Shown here: piece after piece, positions 11,313 through 21,741 of the stretch
Layout: every line of letters begins with the position of its first letter
Position numbering within the stretch: the first letter of the stretch is position 1
From: Heliocidaris tuberculata
Lineage: Eukaryota; Echinodermata; Echinoidea; Camarodonta; Echinometridae
DNA length: 64,000 bases
Assembly (NCBI GenBank): GCA_025618425.1
Contig: CM046836.1
Location: forward strand, 11,090,061 to 11,154,060
Direction of reading: 5' to 3'
The notes under the pieces: model-generated
The model's database searches: none
Told to the model about the DNA's origin: nothing
The model's input: the letters and a program-made list of their open reading frames with translations, nothing else
Position numbers and translations under genes: made by a program

Positions 11313-12893
11313 ATGGAGAAGAGTTTGCCAAAAGCTATGGCTGATAATCAGTTCTTGAATTCGGTGTCAGTCACCACTTATGTAGTGCTGATTACCACAT
11401 CAATTCTCTTAGTTCGATACTGGATTCATAGAAATCAGGAGAGTGAGAAGGTGGCCAGAAGTGGAGGACGTTTACTACCTGGTCCATGGGGGCTCCCTGT
11501 TATTGGTAACATGCTGTCTTTGGACCAAAACTGCCCACATCTTTCTTTGATGAAACTGTCAAAGGTCTATGGTAATGTCTACAAGATCCAGTTAGGCAGT
11601 CGACCTGTCCTTGTTCTAAACGGGCTGGAGACCATCAAGAAGGCTTTGATTAAGCAACCTGCAGTTTTTGCAGGTCGCCCAGACATTTTCACCTTCAAGC
11701 TAATCAAAGAAATGAGTATCTATGGACCATCACTTGCTTTTGAAACATATAGTGAGCAGTGGAAGCTCCACCGAAAGCTTGCTGAGACGTCCATCCGGCA
11801 CTTCACTCGAGGAAGTCAGGTCCACTTCCTAGAGGGTGTTGCCAAAGGCGAAGCAGAAGAACTTGTCCGACACTTAAGAGCTTCTAAACACGAAGGGGGT
11901 TTAGATATTAGGCGTCTACTGCGTTTGTCCGTGACCAATATCATCCTTTCGTATATGTTCAGTAAGCGTAGCTCTTATGATGACACGACGCTTAACGAAA
12001 TCGTAAATTTGAATGAACAATCCTCAAAGCCGTCCGGAAGTGGAAACCCTGTAGACTTCCTGCCCTGGCTGAGATTCTTTCCTTCCAAATCTACGACCGA
12101 CTTGAAGGAATATCGAAGGAAATTTGGGGAAATCTTTTGTAGATTTATTGACCAACATGACGCACTATATGAGCCGGGATCTGAACGAGACCTAATTGAT
12201 CACCTCATATCTACCGGCAACAACAGTGAAGAAGAAGAACTGAAACGTTTGGAGTTGGCAGGAAAGGCACTCTACCAAAGTGCTTTTGACTTTTTCCCAG
12301 CAGGAACCGAGCCAATTTTGGCAACGTTGGAATGGATCATGGTCTACATGGTAAGACACCCCCAAGTTCAGTCTGACGTCCACTCCGAGATCGATAAGGT
12401 TATTGGTCGTGATCGTTTGCCAACATTGAATGACCGTGACAACCTACCCTTGACGCAGTCATGCCTTCTCGAAATCCAGCGTCATGCATCGGCCGTCCTT
12501 TTTGCCGTTCCTCACAGCACGACCGAAGATACGGTTCTCGATGGATACTACGTTCCAAAGGACATGTTAGTCTTTGTCAGCATTTACTCAGCTCACTTTG
12601 ATCCCGATGTTTGGCACCAACCCGAAGAATTCAACCATCGTCGTTTCTTAGCTCAGGATGGAACACTGGACGAGGAAAAGGCGAAACTTGCAATACCGTT
12701 TAGTCTTGGTCCTCGACGGTGCGTGGGATCAGATCTGGCTCGAATCAAGCTTTTCATCTACTTCACCACACTCCTGCACCAACTGAACTTCAGATGTCCC
12801 GATGGTCAGAAAGTGAGTCTTGAATCCACATATGGGCTTTCTAGGCGTCCGAAGGATTTTAATGTGCTTATCGAACCGAGATCGACGTCGTAA
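11313..12893 (+). CDS. CYP1-like P450, group B, copy 2, I-helix Thr to Pro
   Basis: Complete intronless frame of 526 residues, colinear without gaps with the gene at 6982. Anchor, hinge, C-helix W150xxxR154, EIQR and the heme loop FSLGPRRCVG with Cys470 are all intact. The I-helix reads FFPAGTEP: codon 334 is CCA (12312-12314), where the sister gene has ACA. One A-to-C change thus removes the conserved Thr that in most P450s assists proton delivery to bound oxygen. Family precedent shows P450s lacking this Thr can have unusual chemistry (CYP74, CYP5A, CYP8A) or reduced coupling, so the product may be a modified or weak monooxygenase. Everything else argues against a pseudogene. PERF is represented by NHRRFL. 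Homologous 5' and 3' flanks support tandem duplication. Confidence 0.92.
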   Translation: MEKSLPKAMADNQFLNSVSVTTYVVLITTSILLVRYWIHRNQESEKVARSGGRLLPGPWGLPVIGNMLSLDQNCPHLSLMKLSKVYGNVYKIQLGSRPVLVLNGLETIKKALIKQPAVFAGRPDIFTFKLIKEMSIYGPSLAFETYSEQWKLHRKLAETSIRHFTRGSQVHFLEGVAKGEAEELVRHLRASKHEGGLDIRRLLRLSVTNIILSYMFSKRSSYDDTTLNEIVNLNEQSSKPSGSGNPVDFLPWLRFFPSKSTTDLKEYRRKFGEIFCRFIDQHDALYEPGSERDLIDHLISTGNNSEEEELKRLELAGKALYQSAFDFFPAGTEPILATLEWIMVYMVRHPQVQSDVHSEIDKVIGRDRLPTLNDRDNLPLTQSCLLEIQRHASAVLFAVPHSTTEDTVLDGYYVPKDMLVFVSIYSAHFDPDVWHQPEEFNHRRFLAQDGTLDEEKAKLAIPFSLGPRRCVGSDLARIKLFIYFTTLLHQLNFRCPDGQKVSLESTYGLSRRPKDFNVLIEPRSTS

Positions 12894-13266
12894 AAATTAA
12901 TGTATGATGCCTGTCTCATTTTCTGCTCGGAATACACATCACTGTGAAACATCCTTTTCTAAGTCTACCTCTAAATAATTTGTTTATTATTGATCCTAAT
13001 TGAAGACTTAAGCCCTTGCGATAATAATCGCGATAATCAATGGCAGTAAGGGTTAAATTGCTGCCAAGAATATTAATTGATTTCCTAAATTTATTTTCGA
13101 TTTTCGTGTTCCAGTAAGATATTATAATGCGCAACCATCTGGAAGTTCTTTGCTTCATTTATCGTTTAAAAAACAGACAAAATAATTGGTTATAATGAAT
13201 ATTTCTTTGCCAAGCTTTTGTGGTTTTGATGTTATTCAGGATTTGATATGGGTTTATTGCAGAATT

Positions 13267-13274
13267 ATATATAA

Positions 13275-13332
<58 letters not shown>

Positions 13333-13339
13333 TATATAC

Positions 13340-13406
<67 letters not shown>
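13267..13406. repeat. (TA)n microsatellite
   Basis: About 140 bp of near-pure TA dinucleotides, with a partner tract at 13914-14055. Together they flank the 97-bp direct repeats. Apparent Tyr/Ile reading frames on both strands are artefacts. Confidence 0.9.
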
Positions 13407-13410
<4 letters not shown>

Positions 13411-13502
13411 TGTAAGGAAATAACATATACAACAGCTTTGGCAACTCTCGTGGAAATAATTATAATTGTGAGAAATGAAAATGAGAGAATAATGGTTGCG
13501 TA
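13406..13502 (+). repeat. 97-bp direct repeat, copy 1
   Basis: Identical by eye to 13819-13915: both run ACAATTGTAAGGAAATAAC to ATAATGGTTGCGTA. The copies are 413 bp apart, adjoin (TA)n tracts and bracket the tRNA-like gene. Motifs GGCAACTCTCGT and GAGAGAA-ATAAT..TTGCGTA reappear (the first inverted) at 41953-42075, so this is a dispersed element. Confidence 0.85.
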
Positions 13503-13565
13503 GCTTAAATCAAAGTTCCCCAGAGCTGTCCTCCCTTTTTGAATTTTTGCAAAGGTTGAAAAAAT

Positions 13566-13636
13566 GTCTCCGCCGGGAATCGAACCCGGGTCGTTGGCTC
13601 AGAACGCCATTGCCTTAACCACTAGACCACGGAGAC
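13566..13636 (-). tRNA. tRNA-like gene, anticodon most likely UCU (isotype uncertain)
   Basis: Read on the minus strand the sequence folds as a cloverleaf. The acceptor stem GTCTCCG/CGGAGAC is perfect over 7 bp, the D stem is GTCT/AGGC, and the T arm is CCGGG-TTCGATT-CCCGG. The discriminator is A, followed directly by TTTTTT, a Pol III terminator. A-box and B-box promoters are present. The anticodon stem pairs 4 of 5 bp, giving loop GTTCTGA with U33 and anticodon TCT (Arg). G at position 37 is atypical, so a tRNA-derived repeat or pseudogene is possible. It lies between two copies of a 97-bp repeat. Confidence 0.7.
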
Positions 13637-13818
13637 GGGCCAGTGATTTCGGCGACACCAGATTCAATTGACCGACAGATTGACAAATCTTCAACCTTAT
13701 TAATTAATTCCTTTGTCGGGGGCAGGTGAGTTTTGAACAAAGACAAGCCGCATGCCTCAGCTGGATCCAAGCGAATGCTTTGAGATACATGTATACATTA
13801 AATTGATAATCATTATAA

Positions 13819-13915
13819 ACAATTGTAAGGAAATAACATATACAACAGCTTTGGCAACTCTCGTGGAAATAATTATAATTGTGAGAAATGAAAATGAGAG
13901 AATAATGGTTGCGTA
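13819..13915 (+). repeat. 97-bp direct repeat, copy 2
   Basis: Second copy of the element at 13406-13502, here running directly into a (TA)n tract rather than unique sequence. The lack of differences indicates a recent duplication or gene conversion. Confidence 0.85.
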
Positions 13916-13958
<43 letters not shown>

Positions 13959-13973
13959 GTTTGTATATTATAT

Positions 13974-14033
<60 letters not shown>

Positions 14034-14055
14034 ATATATATTATATATATACATA
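13914..14055. repeat. (TA)n microsatellite
   Basis: Interrupted TA dinucleotide array of about 140 bp with short palindromic interruptions (TATATTATATACAATATA). Confidence 0.9.
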
Positions 14056-14688
14056 TACACAAACCAAGCACAAATATAAGGAAACTCCAGTTTGATCGAT
14101 TACATTTCTTTAAAATGAGAACAATATCAGTCGTATTGAGTATCATCATTTTAACGCTTGGATATCATTTGCTGAATGGGGCTTTTGCGGGCTGCGTAAA
14201 TGAGGGCAGGAGCCTGGGAACGATTTTGTTACTGTGGGTGCTGTGAGCAAAAAAAGAAGAAAAAGAATATCACAAACCTAACTTTAATTTCCTCGTTTAA
14301 CATTTACATTCGGGTATTTCTATAACCCTATTACAAGTAAAAGTGTGATATTTGTTTTGTTCTTTAATCAATGTCAATAGTTTTTAATCTCTCTTGAAAC
14401 ATGTATTAAAATAATCCATTTTTTTGGGTGGCAGTTAGCATGGTTAGTTCGGAAATATCTGTAGATCTGACGATTTTTGTCGCTAATATATTATTGTAAT
14501 TTTAAAGCTCATGTACAGTATTGGTAGCAAAAAGGAAATTGGAACGAAACATGTTTAATATAGTCTCATGTTGTTCTCCTTGTATTAAAAGATGTTTGTA
14601 AGAGATCATTTGGTATTCCATCTATGATTACCGGTGAATGTCAGTGTAAATATCTGTAAGGAATGCTCGATCACTGCCATTATAGTAC

Positions 14689-14992
14689 CTGAAAAATCTG
14701 TGTTTACCAGGTAATGCTGAGCTTTTGACATCAAGCTAGCTTTGATAGTGCAACAGTTGAACAGAATATTATCCTTTGATGTTCATCAAGCTTGGATGTT
14801 GATAAACTATTCAAATACCTGAATAATCGTGCTTGACGCCTGAATATTTTCTTTATTGATATTACTTACTTGACCTGAAAATACATCAGGCCATCGAGGC
14901 GATTCATGTCTTTCTCCGCTTTCTTTTCATTAGTTAACAAATATAGTTGGACAAAAATTTTTTCTTTTGTACATGTTTAGTAGGCGAAACCA
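14689..14992 (+). repeat. Orphan duplicate of P450 upstream block
   Basis: Shares with 10921-11199, in the same order and orientation, TTTACCAGGTAATGCTGA, GAATATTAT.CTTTGATGTT, AGGCCATCGAGGCGATT and TACATGTTTA. No P450 reading frame follows; unrelated AT-rich DNA continues to 17 kb. It is best explained as a remnant of a tandem duplication whose coding part was lost, or as a duplication that copied only the upstream region. Confidence 0.72.
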
Positions 14993-17258
14993 TAATTTGT
15001 CACAGTGTCGCTATTGGCATTTAAGCGTTTTAATAGTTTTATTATATTTTTGTGCTGTTGTTGGATGGATACAAAATCCACAGCAAAGTTTCAGAGTCAG
15101 CCATTGAGGATTATGATTTCTAGTTTGACTAATGAAAGTGGAACCCGATTGCGGATTTGTTTTTTTTTTTCACGGGACCATTTGGCAACGAGGCTATCTG
15201 ATCATTACTCTTTCTGTTGAACTTTAAAAAAAAATGATGATCAGTATCTTGACTCAGTTGATTTTAATGAATTTTACTGATGTGTGTATCCTTCCAAGTT
15301 TCCATGATTTTGCTTATGCAACAAATGAATTTTTCGACCAATCAAACAAACACTTGTAAGCATTTTATGCCAACATTGTATATAACTGATATGTTTCTTC
15401 TGCATATCTAAATATGCAGAAGAAACTTATTTCTAAGTTTCAAGCAAAGTAAAATTTACCTTGATGTATTAAAATAATTTGACATTTTTGTTTATCTTTG
15501 TTTTCCTACAGATTGCTATAACAAATTCAAATTAATTATTTTGTTATGCATTGATCCAATTATTTGAAACTGTATCTATAATTGTCGTGTCGTTCATGAT
15601 TTCAGACTAGATATTCCGCTGTAGTGTGTAATAAAGTGCATGTTATGTATATTGTTTAATTACTTGTAAATGCTCTACTAATATATTTGTGGAAAAAAAT
15701 TGGTGTATATATCTTACTTTGATAAGATTACTGTTATTCAAAGTGACCTGAAATATATAGCCTATGTTTTGCGTCAATTGAGCATAATCGTCAATATCAC
15801 AGAAAGACGATGAGGCAGTGATGCAATATTACTGTTTTCCGTGAGGAACAGCATTAATATGTTTTCAAGTGTCTTGAATTGTAGATGAATCTCATGTAGC
15901 ATTCGGTGGTAGTTTTTTCTAGTTTTGAATGCTTTAATTCAAATTTTTTTACCTTTTTTCAAGTCTGTAGCATAAATTGATACATCATAAAATGATAATG
16001 CTTCGTAGTTCGTTTGATTGTGGAGCTGCAAGTAAATTGCTTTATTTTTGTTGTATAATTGTATAATTGTTGTTTTTCAAAGTTACCTGAAATCATGTAC
16101 GCAAAGTCCGGTGTATACCAATGTCTACTGCCAAAAATCATAGCCCCATAAATATCGAACACTACATTTATTAGCCTTCTAGTAAACATACTTATGAGGC
16201 AATGTGTATCATTGCTGCTATTCACAATGACCTTATATATTGTGTCACTTGTCTCATATTTATATGTTATGGGTTAATGGAACATAATCATAATGTGGAA
16301 GTAAACTGGTTTTCTGGTAAGTTTAGTGATTCTTTATATTTTTGTATTCTTAACGAACTGCGTTAAATGTATACTGCGCCTACAGATTAGCCCTTCATAA
16401 CTTGTCAGTTGAATTCTAACTCTGCCTAAATCTATAGTGATATGTAGGAACACCTATTTTGGCAATTGTTTCAAACAATGTTATTGTTTTGTTGTTGTTG
16501 TTTTGTTTGTCTTTTGCATTAAGAGAACAAACGGACATTTTTGTTTATTTCTGTTTCTGTGTTTTTATGAAGCGCACTGATGTGTGAATTACTTACAGAT
16601 ACAGCAATTTCCGCCCTTGTCAACTCCTGTCATTTTATCCTAACTGAGCCACATTATTACAGTGATATATATGTTTTTACCACTGTAATTCAACTTTGAG
16701 TTACCTGAAATAGTGGAATTATTTAAGATAATCTCACATAATGGAATAGAGTTCTCTACCTAGAATTCAATAAATGCAACATGTGATTACCCACACTTCT
16801 CTAATTTTAAGTGGAAATCTAAGTAAAGAGTCATTGCATCAATTTAATAGTTCGTAAATATATTCATATTTTGAATGACAGCGCCGTAAAATAAAAAAAC
16901 AACAACAATATAAATACAATTCATGTTTTAAAGATAATAACGTTTTTGAAAGCTGTTGATAGATATCTCTCTTTACATATTTCTTTCTCGTGTACTTTGC
17001 TATGCCAATGTTATGGTTCGATGTTATCTTCAATTAATTTTCTCAAAATCATTTAGACGTGTCTACAAAAAAGGAATAAATAAATAATAAATAAAACCAT
17101 GAATTACTCTTGAAATAAATTTGTCAACAATATGTTTTTTGTGTTGACCTAGATTTGCAACATTTCCGTTCTTGTATAATGCTATGTGTATGCCTTGAAT
17201 AAGATACTAGTTACTGTTTTAGTAGTTTTCAAGTAAATTCAGATGTCACATGTTAAGT

Positions 17259-17539
17259 GGGGTAACCTCGCTAGTCATAAGGACCGCTATTCATAAGGAC
17301 CACTTATTCATAAGGACCGCTATCCATAACGCGTGACTAAATGAAGAGCGGTTTTGTATGAAAAGCGCTCCTTCTAAATAGCGAGCAAACCATAGACAAA
17401 TTACCTCGCTATTCATAAGGACCTCCATTCATAAGGACCACTATTCATAACTACTCATAAGGACCGCTATTCATAACGCGTGTTAAATGAATAGCGGTTT
17501 TCTATGAATAGTGGTCCTTATGAATAGCGAGCGGACCCG
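17259..17539. mobile_element. hAT-like MITE with 8-bp target duplication
   Basis: A 281-bp element flanked on both sides by TGTTAAGT (17251-17258 and 17540-17547), the 8-bp duplication expected of hAT-type insertion. Imperfect inverted ends share CTCGCTA.TCATAAGGACC. The interior is a set of direct and inverted copies of CGCTATTCATAAGGACC. No transposase is encoded, so it would depend on an element elsewhere. Confidence 0.8.
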
Positions 17540-17979
17540 TGTTAAGTTTCCTTGGAATCTAAACCCATGCCAGTGTACATATAAGGAGTACAAGATCGGA
17601 AATAGCTAATGACATTCCTACCACAATAGGACGAGACATATTCATATCTCTTCTCGTGTTTACAATACAAATTGAAGAATGAATCCTTCACAATTACTCT
17701 CAGATGGTCAATATCATTTCACACACATTACTTCAATCTGAAAATCAAACAAATATAATGAATGGTATGTTTATTGAAAATTTGACAATAAAGCGTACAG
17801 ACTCAACCAGAAAATGGAATGGGGAAATTGTATTACTGTTTTTGTTTAATTTACGAATCAGTTCTATTACACATTAGATTGTCATTGTAAACGTCAAAGA
17901 GAAGAAATTTGGAGGGAGAAAGAGAATGATTTAGAAAGAACGAGAAGGAGTGGGGGAATAAGACGGATATTATCTAGGT

Positions 17980-18612
17980 TGTTTAAATTAAGTTCTTTAA
18001 ACACACACAGTTGCTTAAAACTTTTTTCACAACTATTGTAAAAACAATACATTCAAAGTTGTTGTTCAAAATAATTATTTAAACACTATACGGTTTTATT
18101 TAAACATACACGGTTGTTTAAGGCTGTTGTACACAAGTAAGTTCCAAATGCCAGAGCTGATTGATACGTTCAGAGGTAAGCATTTAGACTAAATATACTG
18201 TAATCTGATCGAGTTTATATACTCAAGACATATTTGTGCTGCCGTGACATCTATATGATGTCTAGATCTAGACCACATTCACAAAATAAATTATGATGTA
18301 AACCTGCAACTTTGCAGCGCAGCGCAGTTCAAGTTAGTTGCACATACAGTATTGGACCGGACCCACGCGCGTGTTCACTGTGTGCAACTTAAACTGCGCT
18401 GCGCAGCGCTGCGCTGGAAGCAACGTTGCCCGATCTGGCATAATTCTGCTTTTTGGCATACTAATTTTGACCGCTTTAGCATATAGCATAATTCTTAGTA
18501 TAATATGACACAATTTAGCATAATTCTGGTGTTTTTGTTGTTGTTGTTGTTGTTGTTTTTTGCTTGTCAGAGAATTTTTGAGTAAAATGTCCCCCCAACT
18601 AAATGCTGATAA

Positions 18613-18650
<38 letters not shown>

Positions 18651-18892
18651 TTATTCAGCAGAATTTTTTGCTCCTCCCTAGCATAAGTCCATTTTTAACG
18701 CTGGTCACACTGGCTGGAAAGGAAACCCATCTTGCGCGAATTTTCAATCTTTTTAAACAACGTTGTTCAAAAGATTATTCTACATTATCATTGATGTCTT
18801 AAACAGCGTTTGTTTAAAATACAGGGTCTGTCTTTTAAACAATATTGCTTAAAATTTAAACAACACAATTTTAAACATCGTTTTTGCAGTGT
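17980..18892. repeat. TTTAAACAAC-rich repeat with internal hairpin
   Basis: Many copies of GTTTAAACA or TTGTTTAAA lie in both orientations. The right end, read inverted, is TACACTGCAAAAACGATG, a common MITE-like terminus; the left end is uncertain. Inside, 18312-18345 and 18383-18420 form a GC-rich inverted repeat (GCAGCGCAGCGCAG and complement), and a T31 run plus a GCTTGTCAGAGAATTTTTG module (18562-18580) mark a nested insertion. Confidence 0.5.
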
Positions 18893-18898
18893 AATGAG

Positions 18899-19195
18899 GA
18901 GGTATTGTTTGAAAGCATTCAATTCTATTAAGAGCATGTGCTGAGCTGTCTGTTGTAGAATGTTAGTGTAGCTGACTGATGATTGACAGATGATGTCATT
19001 GCAGGAATGAGATCTTATGCTTTTTTAGGGTGGAGCTTAGGAGGTTGGACAAAATATTTCAAAAAACATTTAAAAATCTTTGAAACAAATCTAGATATTT
19101 TAATAACAGAATATTAGATGTATGCATCCCTGCACATTAACATCAATAAACTTGCATTTGGGTTGTATTTGGGTTGCAGAGGCCCTTTGAATTGT
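18899..19195 (+). mobile_element. Partial arm of the 59435-60075 element
   Basis: Clear homology to about 59764-60072: GAGGTATTGTTTGAAAGCAT, TGATGTCATTGCAGGAATGA, GGGTGGAGCTTAGGA and AAACTTGCATTTGGGTTG occur in the same order. Only one arm is present, so it is a truncated copy. Confidence 0.75.
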
Positions 19196-20048
19196 TCGAA
19201 GATTCAGGTTTCTTTGACCGCCGGGGAATGGAAGGGGGGGGGGGGGGGTAATGGATTAAAACAGCAGCAGATCAGAGATTTTGTTTGGCTGGGAGAGGGC
19301 ACATAACGCATTCCTAATGATATCAGATCATAGATTGCCACTATAACAGAGAGGAAATTGGGGAGGGGAAAAAAGAAAGTTAGAGTGAGATGGAACGAGT
19401 AAGAGAATGAAGGTGGGGTGAACATACGGAAATGATAGAGAAAGATAAATATAATATGGCCGATATTCCTAAAAAGCGTACAAAATTTGCTCCACATTTT
19501 AAACTCCGACTGAGTGGATAGAGTTAGTCCACTGATTTATGGAGCGCCAAATATCAACCTTTTCATCCAATGAAAGACTTAATTAAGTAACTAAAGTAAC
19601 ATTAAAAACAATATCACCATAAAATCAATCTACTATTTTCATTTAATGACTAGATTCATTTTAATTTACTCATTCTGTTACAGAATTTCAAACATTTCTC
19701 CAAATGACTTTTTATTCTTATTCTTATTTTTATTCTTGAAAAGTAGCAGATCAAGGGGACTACAGTCTATTCTCCTTCTTTATCTTTGTTTTTTAAATAA
19801 CGAAATATGTAACATATCGAATATATTTGTCACCACAATCACAGCGACTTTAAACCTGACGGAGTCTCTTTGGGGCCTCCTTACATTCAGGTGAGACTAG
19901 TTACTGCACCTATCACACTTGACTCCGAAAAAAAATCTGCTTATGAGACTGACTAGCGATGCATAGCCTTGTCCACTCAACAAAGAACTGCATGTTGGTA
20001 TTATTAACTTAGTTGACTTTATAGTATCACTGGACTAAATATCCTTTA

Positions 20049-20057
20049 GTGCGTGAC
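20049..20057 (+). promoter_or_regulatory. Possible single XRE-like site
   Basis: GTGCGTGAC fits the AhR/ARNT extended consensus (T/G)NGCGTG(A/C)(G/C) and lies about 110 bp upstream of the P450 start at 20170. A single short match has little weight alone. It is listed because CYP1 genes in vertebrates are AhR targets. Confidence 0.25.
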
Positions 20058-20169
20058 TTTATAGTGTTGAAAGCATATTTATTCATAAGTAACACAGATT
20101 CACATACTGATCTACTTGAAGCTCTAGCTGGCAACTCTACCAAGATAGACAACCACATTACACAGTACC

Positions 20170-21741
20170 ATGGATAAGAGTCTACCAGAAGCTTTAAGTG
20201 ATAATGAGTTCTTGAATTCGGTGTCAATCACAACTTATCTAGTGCTGATCATCACATCGATTCTCATAGCTAAATATTGCATTAATGCAAAACAGGAGAG
20301 TGAAAAGTTGGCTAAAAGTGGAGGGCGTTCACTTCCAGGTCCATGGGGACTACCTGTGTTTGGTAACATGCTGTCCTTGGACCAAGACGCCCCTTATTTA
20401 TCTTTGATTAAACTTGCAAATTTGTATGGGAATGTCTTCAAGATTCAGCTTGGTAGCCGACCTGTTCTTGTCTTGAACGGGTTGAAAGCAATTCAGAATG
20501 CCTTGATCAAGCAACCAGTTGTCTTTGCAGGTCGCCCAGATCTGTTCACTTTTAAGGTGATTAACAAGACGAACATCTATGGCCCATCGCTGAGTTTTAC
20601 TACATACAGCGAGGAATGGAAGCTGCACCGAAAGCTAACTGAGACGTCCCTCCGGCACTTTACAACAGGCTCTCAGGTCCAGTTCCTAGAGAGTGTTGTC
20701 AAAGGTGAAGCAGAAGAACTTGTACGTCACCTGAAATACTCTAAACGAGAAAGCAAGGTAGATATTCGGCATTTGGTGCGTTTGTCCATGAGCAATACCA
20801 TGCTTTGGTTTATGTTCAGGAAGCGCAGCTCTTATGACGACAAGAAGTTCATCGAATTTCTTGATCTTTTTGACCAATTTATGAAGGCGGCCGGAAGTGG
20901 AAACCCTGTGGACTTCCTACCGTGGCTGAGATTCATTCCTACTAAATCTACGATAGGATTCCAGGAGGCACAGGAGAGATTCAACAGTAGTGTAGTTGGA
21001 CTTGTTGATGAACATCACTTTCTTTATGAGCCGGAATCGCAGAATAACATGATGGACCAAATTATCACTAACGGCCATAACAATGGAAAAGAAGAATTTC
21101 AACGCTTGGGTTTAACAGGACGAACACTCCTTCAAAATGCCTTTGAATTTTTTGGAGCAGGATTCGAAACTGCTTCATCTACTCTAGAGTGGACCATGCT
21201 CTACATGGTTTCCCACCCTCATGTACAGTCTGAAGTCCAATGCGAAATAGATAAGGTGGTTGGTCGTGATCGTATGCCAACATTGAATGACCGTGATAAT
21301 CTACCGTTGACGCAGTCATGTCTTTTTGAAATACAACGTTATGCATCAGTTTCTCCCTTAGGCGTTCCTCATAGCACAACGAAGGACACTATTCTTGATG
21401 GATACTACGTTCCTAAGGACATGGTAGTCTTCGTCAACCTTTACTCAGCTCACTTTGATCCAGACGTTTGGCACCAACCGGAGGTCTTCAATCCTCGTCG
21501 TTTCCTAGCTCAAGACGAGACTCTGGATAAGAATAAAACAAAACTCCTCGTCCCTTTTGGTGTTGGTCGCAGACGGTGTGTCGGATCAGATTTGGCGCGC
21601 ATCAATCTGTTTATCTATTTCACCACACTCCTGCACCAACTAAAGTTCAGTTGTCCAGATAGTCAGAAAGTGAGCCTCGAGTGTGTGTGTGGACTCACCA
21701 GATACCCCAAAAAATTAAACGTCCAGATCGACCCGAGATAG
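20170..21741 (+). CDS. CYP1-like cytochrome P450, group A, copy 2
   Basis: Complete intronless frame of 523 residues beginning in an optimal context (TACCATGG). It has anchor and LPGPWGLP hinge positions as in the gene at 1576, C-helix EEWKLHR, I-helix FFGAGFET with Thr334, EIQR as ExxR, and heme loop FGVGRRRCVG with Cys470. The segment after ExxR reads RYASVSPLGVPHSTT. This change from PFAVPH to PLGVPH, in the substrate-recognition region before the PHSTT motif, is shared only with the gene at 25782 (PLGIPH) and groups those two as closest relatives. The C-terminal region has an unusual VCGL segment. Predicted function is ER-bound monooxygenation of an unknown lipophilic substrate. The gene at 25782 follows on the same strand after 4 kb of repeats. 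Confidence 0.93.
   Translation: MDKSLPEALSDNEFLNSVSITTYLVLIITSILIAKYCINAKQESEKLAKSGGRSLPGPWGLPVFGNMLSLDQDAPYLSLIKLANLYGNVFKIQLGSRPVLVLNGLKAIQNALIKQPVVFAGRPDLFTFKVINKTNIYGPSLSFTTYSEEWKLHRKLTETSLRHFTTGSQVQFLESVVKGEAEELVRHLKYSKRESKVDIRHLVRLSMSNTMLWFMFRKRSSYDDKKFIEFLDLFDQFMKAAGSGNPVDFLPWLRFIPTKSTIGFQEAQERFNSSVVGLVDEHHFLYEPESQNNMMDQIITNGHNNGKEEFQRLGLTGRTLLQNAFEFFGAGFETASSTLEWTMLYMVSHPHVQSEVQCEIDKVVGRDRMPTLNDRDNLPLTQSCLFEIQRYASVSPLGVPHSTTKDTILDGYYVPKDMVVFVNLYSAHFDPDVWHQPEVFNPRRFLAQDETLDKNKTKLLVPFGVGRRRCVGSDLARINLFIYFTTLLHQLKFSCPDSQKVSLECVCGLTRYPKKLNVQIDPR

Larger units (their letters stand above)
12894..20169. other. Long intergenic, microsatellites and mobile repeats
   Basis: No protein gene is supported. 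In order it holds the 3' flank homologous to that of the 6982 gene (12894-13150), large (TA)n tracts, an exact 97-bp direct repeat pair, a tRNA-like gene (13566-13636), the orphan upstream block (14689-14992), AT-rich unique sequence with a recurring ACCTGAAAT motif (about 15744, 16083, 16700), a hAT-like MITE (17259-17539), a TTTAAACA-rich repeat (about 17980-18892) and a partial arm of the 59435 family (18899-19195). The last ~150 bp are the presumed promoter of the P450 at 20170. Confidence 0.6.

Noticed and set aside
13186..14246. Tyr/Ile-rich frames across the TA arrays
   Set aside because: They are translations of dinucleotide repeats on both strands; the tRNA-like gene and direct repeats explain the rest.
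15744..16710. Recurring ACCTGAAAT motif as a long-period tandem repeat
   Set aside because: Spacing is irregular and flanking similarity too weak by eye; a self dot plot would be needed.
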